DNA of 64,000 bases from Candidatus Woesearchaeota archaeon CG10_big_fil_rev_8_21_14_0_10_37_12 (GTDB lineage Archaea > Nanobdellota > Nanobdellia > Woesearchaeales > ARS49): contig PCYA01000018.1 of assembly GCA_002762795.1 (NCBI GenBank), forward strand, positions 1-64,000, written 5' to 3'. The position numbers and the translations under genes are program-made. Below, piece after piece: positions 9,901 to 20,145 of the stretch (positions are counted from its first letter, which is position 1; the number at the start of each line of letters is the position of its first letter). The notes beneath the pieces were generated by a model. That model did no database searches. It saw only the letters and a program-made list of their open reading frames with translations, and was not told the DNA's origin.

Positions 9901-11606
9901 TGGTGAGTTTTAAGCAGCAAGTTGAGGATAAAGTAAGAGAATTGCAGTTGTTGCTAAATCAGGGAATTGATACTAATTCATTGATTTCCCAATCAAATGC
10001 TGTTTTGAGAGAAGTGAATGAAATTGGTGATTTGTTGCAAAAAGGGGGTTTTAAGCAAAAGCTTGATGATCATTTAACTGAAATTACAACTCGTCTTGCA
10101 AAAGTTGAAGCTGCGCACAGAGCAATTCATGCGAATGAATCTTCTGAATTATCTCCAATGGATGTGAGTATAGAGATTAGAGATTTGAAACAATTGCGTG
10201 TAGAGTATGATAAAACGTTGAGGGAAGAAGAGCAGTTTAAGCAAAAGATGGATCGTGTACGTGCTGATGTGCAGGGTTTTCTTTCATCTGCAGATAAAAT
10301 AATCCAAACGCATACTGCACAGTTTGTTGCAAAGATTGCAGAAATTAGAACACTAATGCGCAAGTTATTGGCGCAGCAAAAGTCAGCAAATGCTGCTGCA
10401 ACAGATTTTTTGAGCGCATTTAATTCTTTTATGCAGGAGAATTTTTCAGCAATAGGCGAGCATAAGCTGTTGACGAGTTTGCTTGCAAAACTCCAGGAGC
10501 TTGATGCAGAAAAATCAACAATAGTGATTGTTGAAGGAAAACGTTTGCATCAAGATATCTTGCGTTTAGTTGCAGAGTTGTCGGTGCAAAAAGCTGTTGC
10601 TGAAAAGACTCAAAAAATAATTCAAGATGCAAAGCCATTAGAAAAACAAACAATTACGCTTTTGAAAAATGCAGGGAAAACTCCAGTATTATTGTATTCT
10701 GAACTTTTTGAGAAGTTTACTGCTTGGAGTGCAAGGTTAGCAGAGCTTCCTGATAAAACAATAGCTTTAGTGGGAGCAAAACGAAGATTGGATAGTGAAA
10801 AGCAACATCGTGCAATGAGTGTTGTTGCGTTTGAAAAGAAGTGCGCCGAGTTGATTGATGAAGCAGATAATTTGTTTGTTCAGAAAATGAGTGCTGAATT
10901 GCAGGAAACGAAGATTTTTGTTGAGGATGTGCTAGCTCAAAAAAGAACTTTTGCTGAACAAATGGCAACACTTACCGTTTCTTTTGCAGAGCAAGATGAA
11001 CGATTGGCAAGAACGCGAAAAGAGCTTACAGATTTATTTGTAGAACGCAAAGAGGACAAAGATAAACGCGTAACACTGATTGTTCAGGCAAGCAGAATGT
11101 CTAGTGAAATAACAAAGTTCAAACAAGTGCTTATCGCGTTGGGAATGACATTGACAAGAGTTGAACAGTTAGATGTTTCATTTAAGAAATTAATCAAGCT
11201 TGCAACTGGTTCTATAGTAGCATATGAAAAAAAGGGAAGTAACAGGAAAGATGTTGAGTTGCAAGTTTCAGATATTCACAGGAAAACAATACAGGTGCAG
11301 GAGTGGTGGAAAAAACAAACAAGCAGTTTGCAACAGCGTATTGCAGATGCAATAGCACAAGTAAAGACTTTAACAGGGCTTGTTGATGAACATGTGGCAG
11401 TTGTGCAACAGTTTGTTGAGAAGGTTGCTGTTGCATCGCTTCCAGCATCTTTGGAGCGTGCAAAAGTAGTGTTGCAAACGTGGGGGAAGGACAGGCGCGA
11501 ACAATTGCGTGCCGATACAATAACGGCGCGTGATATTTATGCAGAGCAGGAGGGCAGACTGGCAAAGCTTCTTGCAAAAGCGGAAGCGCTTGCAGGTTTG
11601 AATTAA
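9900..11606 (+). CDS. Long coiled-coil protein (~568 aa)
   Basis: TAATG overlap with the previous gene (MVSFKQQVEDKVREL...); ORF track places an upstream start at 9891. Confidence 0.85.
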   Translation: MVSFKQQVEDKVRELQLLLNQGIDTNSLISQSNAVLREVNEIGDLLQKGGFKQKLDDHLTEITTRLAKVEAAHRAIHANESSELSPMDVSIEIRDLKQLRVEYDKTLREEEQFKQKMDRVRADVQGFLSSADKIIQTHTAQFVAKIAEIRTLMRKLLAQQKSANAAATDFLSAFNSFMQENFSAIGEHKLLTSLLAKLQELDAEKSTIVIVEGKRLHQDILRLVAELSVQKAVAEKTQKIIQDAKPLEKQTITLLKNAGKTPVLLYSELFEKFTAWSARLAELPDKTIALVGAKRRLDSEKQHRAMSVVAFEKKCAELIDEADNLFVQKMSAELQETKIFVEDVLAQKRTFAEQMATLTVSFAEQDERLARTRKELTDLFVERKEDKDKRVTLIVQASRMSSEITKFKQVLIALGMTLTRVEQLDVSFKKLIKLATGSIVAYEKKGSNRKDVELQVSDIHRKTIQVQEWWKKQTSSLQQRIADAIAQVKTLTGLVDEHVAVVQQFVEKVAVASLPASLERAKVVLQTWGKDRREQLRADTITARDIYAEQEGRLAKLLAKAEALAGLN

Positions 11607-12815
11607 ATGGCAAACGAGCTTATTGAAAGTATTAAGAACACAAAAGCTACAGTTGCTGCTTTAAAGAATGCGTGTGAAAGGAGAATAGAATTATTGGGTG
11701 ATTTAGATGCACATTTGATGCGTTTAAATATTGCAGTGACTTCTGGAAATACTGCGTTAGCAGCGCATCAACGGCAAGGGTATGAAAAAACGAGAAAAAT
11801 TATTCAAAATGCAGAAGAGCTTCTTGGAAACCAGTTAACAAAAGTTTCTGAATTTTTTGAAAAAGATTGGAAACAAACTGAACTGATTCTGTCTCGTTGG
11901 CAGGTAGGTTCAACAGCAGTCAAGTCAAAAGTTGATGAGCTGGAAAAACAATTTAATGAATTTAAGGGTAAAACAGTTGAAGAAGGTTTGTTGGAAGTGA
12001 GATGGGGTGAGGCTTCGAGAGGTCAGGGTTTGAGCAGGGAAGAGAGGATGGTTGTAAAAGAACAGCAGACTATTTTGCAAAAAGCAGTTTCTGATGCAAA
12101 TGAAATAAGAGTTTTTTTGGTTGAGTGGGAGAACAGGCTTTCTAAAACACAAGCAGATATTGAAGAGTTTGTTGTTAAAACAGTTGGTTGGCTTTCTTGG
12201 ACTGATGGTGTTGGTTTGCTGAAACAAGTGCGTAATTTACGGCTTGAAGCAAGGAGAATACAAGGAAAGCGCATGATGGGTCCTAAAGAAGTTCAATATT
12301 GGCTTGCTTGGGATGCTAAAGCAGGTCAGTTAGAAAAAAGAAGTAATGAGGTTGTTAATTCGTTGCAGCATATGAGGCAGCTCACAAGGGAGCGTTTTGG
12401 AGATGCATTAAAAATTATTACAAAAGAACAGTCAAAAATTAGTGCAGCATTAGAGTCAGCAACTAATTTAGAGAGTGTAACTCGGCAAGCAAGAGAAACA
12501 TTTGAAAACATAAAGTTCACGCTTGTCCTTCAGACATCGAAGGGACCGCAAGAGTTGGTTCTTGGTATTTCTGAAATTTATAATGCAACATTGAAGGCAA
12601 AAGACAGTTTTGTAAAACCAATAGACGGTGTCAAAAACGATTTTAATGCGGTTAGGGCTGGTTTTGAAGAACTGAAAAGTTTAAGGTCAAGTTCAGAGCA
12701 AACGGGTTTTTCGTCTGATGTTGAATTAGAGCCGGTAGGTGCAACATCTTCAGGTTTTCGTTTAACACCTGATGAATCTTATGATTGGGGAGAAGAATTG
12801 TTTAAAAATATTTGA
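11607..12815 (+). CDS. Coiled-coil protein (402 aa)
   Basis: Starts immediately after the previous stop; helical and charged. Confidence 0.85.
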   Translation: MANELIESIKNTKATVAALKNACERRIELLGDLDAHLMRLNIAVTSGNTALAAHQRQGYEKTRKIIQNAEELLGNQLTKVSEFFEKDWKQTELILSRWQVGSTAVKSKVDELEKQFNEFKGKTVEEGLLEVRWGEASRGQGLSREERMVVKEQQTILQKAVSDANEIRVFLVEWENRLSKTQADIEEFVVKTVGWLSWTDGVGLLKQVRNLRLEARRIQGKRMMGPKEVQYWLAWDAKAGQLEKRSNEVVNSLQHMRQLTRERFGDALKIITKEQSKISAALESATNLESVTRQARETFENIKFTLVLQTSKGPQELVLGISEIYNATLKAKDSFVKPIDGVKNDFNAVRAGFEELKSLRSSSEQTGFSSDVELEPVGATSSGFRLTPDESYDWGEELFKNI

Positions 12816-12842
12816 GCAACATTTTTAACCAGTACATAATGT

Positions 12843-13832
12843 TTGATATTTATGCAAAAAATGTGTTTAGGCATTGAAAGCACAGCCCATACGTTTGGTG
12901 TAGGCATAGTTACGTTTTCAGGGGAAATTCTTGCGAATGTGAAAAGCACATTTCAAACAGAGAAAGGTGGTATGATTCCAATAGAAGTTGCGAATCATCA
13001 TGAAAAAGTTAAGCAAACAATTTTTGATAAAGCGTTGAAAGAAGCAAACTGCACAATAAAAGATATTTCGTTGATTGCTGTTGCTGTTGCTCCTGGTTTG
13101 TCTCCTTGTTTGTTTGTTGGTTTGAATTTTGCAAAACAGATAGCAAAAGAAAATAATCTGCCTATTGTTGGCATTAATCATAGTATTGCGCATTTGACAA
13201 TAGGTAATTTGGTGTGTAAGATAAATGATCCTGTTTATCTCTACGTTTCTGGTCCGAATACGCAGGTGATTGCAAAGTCTGGAAATAAGTTTAGGGTTTT
13301 TGGTGAGACTGTTGATGTTGGTTTGGGTAATATGCTTGATAAGTTTGCTAGAGAGATTGGTTTGGGTTTTCCTGGCGGCCCAAAAATTGAACAGCTTGCT
13401 AAGAAAGGAAAAAACTACATTGAATTACCGTATTCTGTGAAGGGCATGGATGTTTCGTTTGCAGGGATGTTAACAAAAGCTTTGCGCTCAAAAGCAGAGA
13501 AAGAAGACTTGTGTTTCAGTCTTCAAGAAACTTCATTTGCAATGCTTGCAGAGGTTGCAGAGCGGGCGTTGGCTCATACTGGCAAGAAAGAATTGTTGTT
13601 GATTGGCGGTGTTGCAGCAAATAAACGGCTTGGCAAAATGCTTGATGAAATGTGTAAAGCAAGAGGTGCTAATTTTTTTGCAGTTCCGCTTGAATATTCT
13701 GGTGATCAGGGTGTCATGGCTGCTTGGCAGGGAATTTTGCAATACAAAGCAGGTGAACGAACTGATATTGCAAAACTTGACATTCGCCCGTATGAAAGAA
13801 CTGATGAAGTGGATGTTATTTGGAGTTCATAA
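12843..13832 (+). CDS. kae1: KEOPS tRNA N6-threonylcarbamoyladenosine protein Kae1 (TsaD family)
   Basis: CLGIESTAHTFGVGIV, NHHEKV, GPGLSPCLFVG-like and NHSIAH motifs; later in-frame Met starts are possible. Confidence 0.93.
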   Translation: MIFMQKMCLGIESTAHTFGVGIVTFSGEILANVKSTFQTEKGGMIPIEVANHHEKVKQTIFDKALKEANCTIKDISLIAVAVAPGLSPCLFVGLNFAKQIAKENNLPIVGINHSIAHLTIGNLVCKINDPVYLYVSGPNTQVIAKSGNKFRVFGETVDVGLGNMLDKFAREIGLGFPGGPKIEQLAKKGKNYIELPYSVKGMDVSFAGMLTKALRSKAEKEDLCFSLQETSFAMLAEVAERALAHTGKKELLLIGGVAANKRLGKMLDEMCKARGANFFAVPLEYSGDQGVMAAWQGILQYKAGERTDIAKLDIRPYERTDEVDVIWSS

Positions 13833-13864
13833 TTTTTTTAAACTAATTATTTACAGATATTTTT

Positions 13865-14335
13865 ATGTCACAAAAAACTTTTGAACAAATTTGCGCATTG
13901 CTAGACAAACAAAATATTCAGTATGAAGTTATGGAACATGAGCCTGTACGCACAAGTGAAGAGGCAGCTATTGCCCGAGGAAGAACTCCTGAAGAGGGTT
14001 TAAAGCGAGGTGCAAAAGCAATGATTTTGCGTAGTGAAGGTAAGTTTTATCAGTTTATTATTCCTGCGCACAAGCGTATTGATCTGAAGAAAGTTAAATT
14101 GTTGTTGCAAAAAAAGAGTTTGAGTTTTGCAACTGGAGATGAGGTTGTGCAGGTTACTGATTGTCTGCCGGGTAGTGTTCCTCCGTTCGGCAACCTCTGG
14201 AATATTCCTGTGTTTGCTGATTCTGGATTGAATGAAGAACTTGATTTTAATGCAGGACTTAGAGAGAAATCAATTACGATGAAAAGAGTTGATTGGGAAA
14301 AAATTGTTCAGCCAAGAATTGTTGAATTGTGTTAA
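13865..14335 (+). CDS. YbaK/ProX-type aminoacyl-tRNA deacylase
   Basis: 156 aa; EVMEHEPVRTSEEAA, AKAMILR, GSVPPFG, AGLREKSITM typical of the YbaK family. Confidence 0.85.
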   Translation: MSQKTFEQICALLDKQNIQYEVMEHEPVRTSEEAAIARGRTPEEGLKRGAKAMILRSEGKFYQFIIPAHKRIDLKKVKLLLQKKSLSFATGDEVVQVTDCLPGSVPPFGNLWNIPVFADSGLNEELDFNAGLREKSITMKRVDWEKIVQPRIVELC

Positions 14336-14797
14336 TTATCTTCTTTTCTTTTTACTTGCTTTTTTTCGTGCAGGTTTTTTAGCAGTTCGTTTTGCTGCTT
14401 TTCTGTTCACTGTTTTCTTCTTTGCTGTTTTGCGTGCTTTGCTTATTGTCTTTTTTGCAGTTTTTTTCTTTGTTTTTGGTACTTTGTTCTTTGATGTTTT
14501 CTTTTTACTGCTTACTGCCGACTTCTTGTTGTTTACTTTCTTGTTTTCTCCTCTGTTAATTGTAACTTTTGCAGGACCTTTAATTTCTAATGGTTTGATT
14601 TGTTTGATTTCTTTTGGTGTTAAGAATTTTTTCATTGTTTCATGTGTTTTCTCGTAAATGGCTTCTTCTGCTGGTGTTAATGGTTCGTAAATTAAACCGC
14701 ATTCTCTGCAGATGAGTTGGTCTCTTGTTGTGCTGTGTATGATGTTGTGGCTTGCACAATCTGGGCAGTCTTTTAGTTGTTTGATGTCTTTGATCAT
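14336..14797 (-). CDS. TFIIB-type zinc-ribbon protein with Lys/Ala-rich histone-H1-like tail (153 aa)
   Basis: CPDCASHNIIHSTTRDQLICRECGLIYEP (CxxC...CxxC), then KKTAKKTISKARKTAKKKTVNRKAAKRTAKKPARKKASKKKRR. Confidence 0.85.
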   Translation of the reverse strand: MIKDIKQLKDCPDCASHNIIHSTTRDQLICRECGLIYEPLTPAEEAIYEKTHETMKKFLTPKEIKQIKPLEIKGPAKVTINRGENKKVNNKKSAVSSKKKTSKNKVPKTKKKTAKKTISKARKTAKKKTVNRKAAKRTAKKPARKKASKKKRR

Positions 14798-14869
14798 GTG
14801 TTTTGCCGTGTTTGTTTGTTATTTAAATTTTGTGTACTTACGCTCTGGTGAAAAGCAGCTTGTTCGTCT

Positions 14870-16720
14870 TTACTTTAATTTCTTAAGGATGTCTTTTTTG
14901 CCTGTCCAGTCTATTGCTTGTTTGAGTACTTCGTTGATGTGTTCTACTGGTATTATTTTGATTTTTTTGAGTTTGTCTTTGTCCACAACAATGTCTTGTA
15001 AGTTTGTTTTTGGTACGATTACTTGTTTTAATCCTGCTTCTATTGCTGCTTCTACTTTTGCGCTTACTCCTCCTACGGGCAGTACATCTCCTCGTACGCT
15101 TAGGCTTCCTGTCATTGCTGTGTCTTGTCTGACTGGTACTTGTTGTAATGCGCTAATAATTGATACTGCCACTGCTATGCTTGCGCTGTCTCCTTCAACT
15201 CCTTCGTATGTTTGGAGGAATTGCACGTAAATATCGTGGTCTTTGATGTCTTTTGCAAAGTATTTTTTGACGATTGGTGTTACGTTTTTGACTGCTTCTT
15301 TTGCTATTATTCCTAGTTTGCCTGTTGCTACGATTTCTTTTTCTTTGCCCCATGGTCCTACTGCTGCTTCTATTGGGAGTATTATTCCTGAGTGTGTTGC
15401 TCCTCCTATTACTGCTAGTCCGTTTACTCTTCCTATTTGTTTTCCTGTTGTGATTATTATTTCGTATTCTCGTTTGCGTTCTATGTATCTGTCTGCAAGT
15501 TGTTTTTCAAGTGGTCTTGCAAGGTGTTTTCCTGCTATTACGTGTTGTTTTGTGACGAGTTTCGCGTTTTGTTCTTTTGCTAAGTCTCCTGCTGCTCTGA
15601 CTAATCCTCCAAGTTCTCTGAATCTTAGTGTGAGGTGTTCTTTTCTGTTTGCGAGTCTTCTTGCTTCGTTGATGATAGTGTCAATTGCGTCTTTGTTGAA
15701 GTGTGGTATTTTTTGGTCTCTTGTTACTTCTTGTGCTATGAATTGTGCGATTTTGTGTTGATTCTCGATTGTGTCTGGCATGGTGTCTTTCATGTATATT
15801 TCGTATCCATAACCTCGTATTCTGCTTCGTAGTGCTGGGTGCATGTGTTGTATTGTTTCTATGTTTCCTGCTGCTACGAGGATGAATTTGCATGGTGCTG
15901 GTTCTGTGCGTACCATTGCTCCTGCGCTTCGTTCGCTTTGTCCTGTTATTGCGTATTTTCCTTCTTGTACTGCGGTCAGTAGTTCTTGTTGTGTTATTGG
16001 GTTTAATGTTGCGATTTCGTCTATGAATAATACTCCCATGTGTGCTTTGTGTATTAGTCCTGCTACTACTCTTTCGTGTGCTGGTGTTCCTAAGCCTCCT
16101 GATTGTAGTGGGTCGTGTAGTACGTCTCCTAATAATGCTCCTGCGTGTGCTCCTGTTGCGTCCCAGAATGGTGCTTGTTTTTTGCCGTGGTTATCTACGA
16201 CTATTTTTGGGCTTTCGCCTTTTTTTCCTGGGAACATTTTTCTGCCCATGTTCATAAATAATACATAAGCGGCTAAGAAAAGCATTCCTCCAAGGAAGAA
16301 TGCTGCGAACATTATGTCGCTGTTGTATTGTTTTCTTACCCACCATGGCATGATCATTGCTGCTAATAATAGTGCGAGTAGGATGATATTTTGTACTCTG
16401 AACATTCCCATGCTTTGTATGCGTGCTTTTTCTAATAGATCTCTTCCTTTTCCTGCTGGTACTGTTCTGATTAATGGCTGGTTTTCATCATGCGGGTTGA
16501 GAAAGGCTAATATGTCTGTGAGTTTTTCTTTTGGTAAGAGTTCTGCTAATGCTAAGCCTAACATCGATTTGCCAGTGCCAGGCTCGCCAATTAGTAATAC
16601 GTGTCTTCTTTGGTGTGCTGCTTTTTTGATGATTTCTACTGCTTCTTCTTGTCCTATGACTTGGCCAATGATATTTTTTGAGACTGGTATTTCTGCTGTG
16701 GTTTTGTATTCTTTGACCAT
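14870..16720 (-). CDS. lonB: Archaeal membrane-anchored Lon protease (LonB)
   Basis: [10 protein letters not shown] Walker A, FIDEI Walker B, two TM segments inserted in the AAA domain, GDSASIAVA catalytic Ser motif. Confidence 0.93.
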   Translation of the reverse strand: MVKEYKTTAEIPVSKNIIGQVIGQEEAVEIIKKAAHQRRHVLLIGEPGTGKSMLGLALAELLPKEKLTDILAFLNPHDENQPLIRTVPAGKGRDLLEKARIQSMGMFRVQNIILLALLLAAMIMPWWVRKQYNSDIMFAAFFLGGMLFLAAYVLFMNMGRKMFPGKKGESPKIVVDNHGKKQAPFWDATGAHAGALLGDVLHDPLQSGGLGTPAHERVVAGLIHKAHMGVLFIDEIATLNPITQQELLTAVQEGKYAITGQSERSAGAMVRTEPAPCKFILVAAGNIETIQHMHPALRSRIRGYGYEIYMKDTMPDTIENQHKIAQFIAQEVTRDQKIPHFNKDAIDTIINEARRLANRKEHLTLRFRELGGLVRAAGDLAKEQNAKLVTKQHVIAGKHLARPLEKQLADRYIERKREYEIIITTGKQIGRVNGLAVIGGATHSGIILPIEAAVGPWGKEKEIVATGKLGIIAKEAVKNVTPIVKKYFAKDIKDHDIYVQFLQTYEGVEGDSASIAVAVSIISALQQVPVRQDTAMTGSLSVRGDVLPVGGVSAKVEAAIEAGLKQVIVPKTNLQDIVVDKDKLKKIKIIPVEHINEVLKQAIDWTGKKDILKKLK

Positions 16721-16825
16721 TTGTTTTTAGACAGGAGTGTTGTTTTTAAGTCTTGTGATGTTTCTTAGAACACCACTTGCAAATGACAACAACCATAACA
16801 TTTATAACCCTCTTTTCTGTATTTA

Positions 16826-18061
16826 TTGGCTATGGTTACAACAAACCCAGTATGCTCAAAAAAGGTTGTGTGGCTTTCAGATCCTCATGATAAGCTTGGC
16901 TGGCCGAAGGTACGTCACGCAATTGATGTTGCAAAAAAGCATAATGCAACGCTTTTGATAGGCGGAGATCTGTTAAAACAGCAAGAGTTCATGCCTGTTT
17001 TGCAGGCAAGGCAGAAAGGTGTTGAACGTTTGATGTCCTGGGTTGCGTCTGAAGATCGTTCGTTGATGGCTCTTGCTGAGGAAGTGCGTCAGCATGGTGG
17101 TATTGAATCATTAGAAGATAAGATTCGTTCTCCTGATATTGATGAGGAAACAAGAAAGCATCGTGCAGAAGTTGCAACGATGTATAGGTTGCAGCAGGAA
17201 AAGATAATTTTAGTTCAGGAAAAATATGCTGGTACAGTTAAGTTTAATCAGCGTTGGATTGAAGAGGATATTAAGGATAAGAAAGAGGAGATTGATAGGA
17301 CTGTTCGTTTTTTGTATGCAGAACTTGATCATTTACTGGGCAAAGCAGGAATTAAGGCGTATGCTGTAACTGGCAATTGGGAAACGAATAGGTTCAGGAA
17401 TTTTCCTTGGAAGAATCTTGTTATAACAGATACGCAGGGTGTTTTTTCTGTTGATGGTATTGATTATTTTTCGACTGATAATTGGTATGAGGAAGTGAAT
17501 GGTGCAGAACAAGATGCATATTCGTATCATGTGAGAGATCCTGCAATTGGTGGTAATTCTGTTCTTGGTAGAGAGTTTGAGTTGATTTTGCGTCAGTTTG
17601 GGAATGAGCAGGATGTGCAGCTTGCACAGCAAGGTGTTATTTCTGAACGTTTGTTGCAATTAACAAATAATCCAGTATATCAAAGGTGGGTTGCGGATGG
17701 AAGAAAACAGTTTGGTGTTCGTTTGAGTCATAAAGGTCCTGGTCGGTTGGCAGAGGAGGGCGAACAGCATTATGGAGAAGGCGCAGGCGGTCGTTTTGTA
17801 AGCACGCATAATGGTGAATTAGTATGGTTTGGCGGGCATATTCATGATCCGTATGTTGTTGGTAGTCAGGATGATTTTATGTTAAAAAAAGAAGGTGATC
17901 AGCTTGCTATGGTTCCTGTGCAAAGGCAGTATGTGCGTGCTGGTCCGCAAATGTTTCATTTGATTAAACTTGAAAAATTTGCTGATGGTAAGACAAGAAT
18001 TGCAAAGAATGGTGTGCAGCCTTTTGTTTTTCCGGAAAGAGTTAGTTATGAACTGAACTGA
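16826..18061 (+). CDS. Calcineurin-like metallophosphoesterase
   Basis: WLSDPHDK, IGGDLL, VTGNWE, GGHIHD motifs. Confidence 0.75.
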   Translation: MAMVTTNPVCSKKVVWLSDPHDKLGWPKVRHAIDVAKKHNATLLIGGDLLKQQEFMPVLQARQKGVERLMSWVASEDRSLMALAEEVRQHGGIESLEDKIRSPDIDEETRKHRAEVATMYRLQQEKIILVQEKYAGTVKFNQRWIEEDIKDKKEEIDRTVRFLYAELDHLLGKAGIKAYAVTGNWETNRFRNFPWKNLVITDTQGVFSVDGIDYFSTDNWYEEVNGAEQDAYSYHVRDPAIGGNSVLGREFELILRQFGNEQDVQLAQQGVISERLLQLTNNPVYQRWVADGRKQFGVRLSHKGPGRLAEEGEQHYGEGAGGRFVSTHNGELVWFGGHIHDPYVVGSQDDFMLKKEGDQLAMVPVQRQYVRAGPQMFHLIKLEKFADGKTRIAKNGVQPFVFPERVSYELN

Positions 18062-18068
18062 CTTTTTA

Positions 18069-18647
18069 CTAAATAGGTATTTCTTGGTGTCCTTCTGGGT
18101 TTCTTGGTGGTAGTTGCATTGGTCCTCCTTGTCCAGCTTGTGGTGGTCTTCTGGGTTGTGTTGGAGCAAGTGTTGGTTCTGTTTTGAGTACAAAGCTGAC
18201 AACAAGCAATAGAACGCCAAGTATAACCGCTCCGATGATGAGTAATTGAAATGTTTGGTTTGATATGATTTGTGCGCGTTTAAATGCGAAGAACATGAAC
18301 ACGGCAAAGAGTACGAACATGAGTGCTCCGACGCTTTTGTTTCTTCCTATGTTTTCTGTTTGAAGCCCGCTAACTCCAAGGATTACTGATATTAAAACGC
18401 CTGTAATTAAGAATAGTACGAAATACATTACAATCATGTTGATGATGCCTAATAAGTTTGTTGCAATGACGATAAGAAAGCCAATGATGAATGCGATCAT
18501 TGCGTTGATTTTGTGTTTTGGTTTTCCATTTTCAACTCCGAATACGCGCGTATTTTGTAATACTGCATAAGTAATGGTGAAGACGAGTATGAACGGCAGG
18601 ATAACATCAACAAGTCCGAGTTGTGCAAGTGCTTCAAATGTGTTCAT
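18069..18647 (-). CDS. Small integral membrane protein (192 aa, 4-5 TM)
   Basis: Several hydrophobic segments; Pro/Gln/Gly-rich C-terminus. Confidence 0.75.
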   Translation of the reverse strand: MNTFEALAQLGLVDVILPFILVFTITYAVLQNTRVFGVENGKPKHKINAMIAFIIGFLIVIATNLLGIINMIVMYFVLFLITGVLISVILGVSGLQTENIGRNKSVGALMFVLFAVFMFFAFKRAQIISNQTFQLLIIGAVILGVLLLVVSFVLKTEPTLAPTQPRRPPQAGQGGPMQLPPRNPEGHQEIPI

Positions 18648-18713
18648 AAATTTATTTAATTAGTTGAGTTATAAAAAACTTCTCACTTTGAACATCTCAG
18701 TTCTAACTGCTCA

Positions 18714-19604
18714 CTACTTCTCAAAAGGCCTGCAAGTGTTGTAGAAATCGCATTGTCCGCTGCTCCATTTGCATAAGCCTCCTGGCTGTTTTGGATAATC
18801 GTTAATGTTGTTTGTTTGTGTGTTTTCATGTACGTGTGCTATTTCTTTTTTTGCCATTTCGACGAGTTCTTCGTCTACTTCTAGTATGCTTTCTTCTCCT
18901 TTTAAGAAATAAACGCCGACTTGTTTTGGCATGACTCCGTGTTTTTCGTAGTAAAGCAAAGAATAAATGCCGAGTTGCAGCAAATGTTCGTCAATGTTTT
19001 GTTTGCTTGATGTTTTGTAGTCCATTAAGCATACGCCGCAGTCTCGGTGTTCTATGGCGTCGATGAATCCTTGCACTGCGTGTTCTTGGGAAACGTATCG
19101 CAGCTCGCGTATTGGTGTTAATTTTTTGAATCGTTCTTGGAATGTTCCTTGTTGCTTTGCAATCTTTTGGCAGAATGAATTTGTCCAGTTGAATAACATC
19201 ATTAGTGTTTCTTCAAAATATTTGATTTCTTGTTCTTGGCTGAGTTCAAGTTTTACTAATTCTTCTTTGTAATTTTGCCATTCTTTTAATAATAAATTTT
19301 GCATGACTAACTTAAGATGCTGTTCATAATTATTGAGGCTGATCATGCTGGTTTCTATATCAAAAAAATGTTCTAAGACTGAGTGTGCGATGTTTCCTCG
19401 TACTTGGTAAATGTTTGATGTTGTTTCTAGTTCGAGAATATAAGAGTAATAATATTTTCGCGGGCATTGTTTGAATGTTTTTATGCTGCTCGGGCTTTGT
19501 ACTCTGCTTGCTGTAGGATGATTTTCTGCTATTGTTTGTGTGTCAGGTATTTGTAGAACTACAGTGCTTTCCTCTTTTTGCATAACTTGTTTTGAAGTTC
19601 GCAA
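18714..19604 (-). CDS. RecB/Cas4-like PD-(D/E)XK nuclease with Cys cluster
   Basis: SPSSIKTFKQCPRKYYYSY N-terminal motif, GFIDAIEHRDCGVCLMDYKTS catalytic D...DYK, C-terminal CKWSSGQCDFYNTC. Confidence 0.85.
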   Translation of the reverse strand: MRTSKQVMQKEESTVVLQIPDTQTIAENHPTASRVQSPSSIKTFKQCPRKYYYSYILELETTSNIYQVRGNIAHSVLEHFFDIETSMISLNNYEQHLKLVMQNLLLKEWQNYKEELVKLELSQEQEIKYFEETLMMLFNWTNSFCQKIAKQQGTFQERFKKLTPIRELRYVSQEHAVQGFIDAIEHRDCGVCLMDYKTSSKQNIDEHLLQLGIYSLLYYEKHGVMPKQVGVYFLKGEESILEVDEELVEMAKKEIAHVHENTQTNNINDYPKQPGGLCKWSSGQCDFYNTCRPFEK

Positions 19605-19614
19605 TGCTTTTTAT

Positions 19615-20110
19615 GTCTTTGGGTAATTTTGAATGTAGATGATAACCATATCAGAGCGTCACGCTACTCATCAGAAGCATACTGATTCAAAATTACCCTA
19701 GGAAACTTTGACTTTTTTGGATAGTTTTTCAAAGTTTCCTTTGGGTTCAAAACACGTAAACTTTACGCACTGTTCTGTAATTATTCCGTACAAATTACCG
19801 CAAGGCTCTTTAAACGCTAAAAATTCCACTATTCCGATGAAAATCAAAGATTTTCAGCGTGCAGCGAAAAATGTATTTTTCGCGCACAGAAAACCTCAAG
19901 GTTTTCTTGTGCCAAAAATCTCCGATTTTTTAGCATATTGATGGTGGTTTACTACGTAAACCACAGTTACATAGGTGAAATTTTGGCGTGCTCAAGCCAA
20001 GAAAATGCTTTGCATTTTCTGGCCCAGAAAATCCTTTGGATTTTCTTGGGAACCACGGAGTCATTACAGTAAAGATGAAGCTATTGCTTCATGCCACTCG
20101 TCTATTGACG
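19615..20110. repeat. Array of at least 8 consecutive short hairpins with two-arm palindrome (copy B)
   Basis: GAAAATCaaaGATTTTC, GAAAAATgtATTTTTC, AGAAAACCtcaAGGTTTTCT, AAAAATCtccGATTTTT, GTGGTTTactacgtAAACCAC, AAAATGCtttGCATTTT, AGAAAATCCtttGGATTTTCT, TGAAGCtattGCTTCA. Confidence 0.85.
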
Positions 20111-20145
20111 GGTGGTTCTTGACAAAACAATATCTTGTGCAGGAA

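Noticed and set aside
14289-16730. Plus-strand ORFs opposite the zinc-ribbon and LonB genes
   Set aside because: The opposite strand encodes clear conserved proteins.
19615-20110. CRISPR array interpretation of the hairpin cluster
   Set aside because: Stems have different sequences and spacing is irregular; no identical repeats or cas operon apart from one Cas4/RecB-like nuclease.
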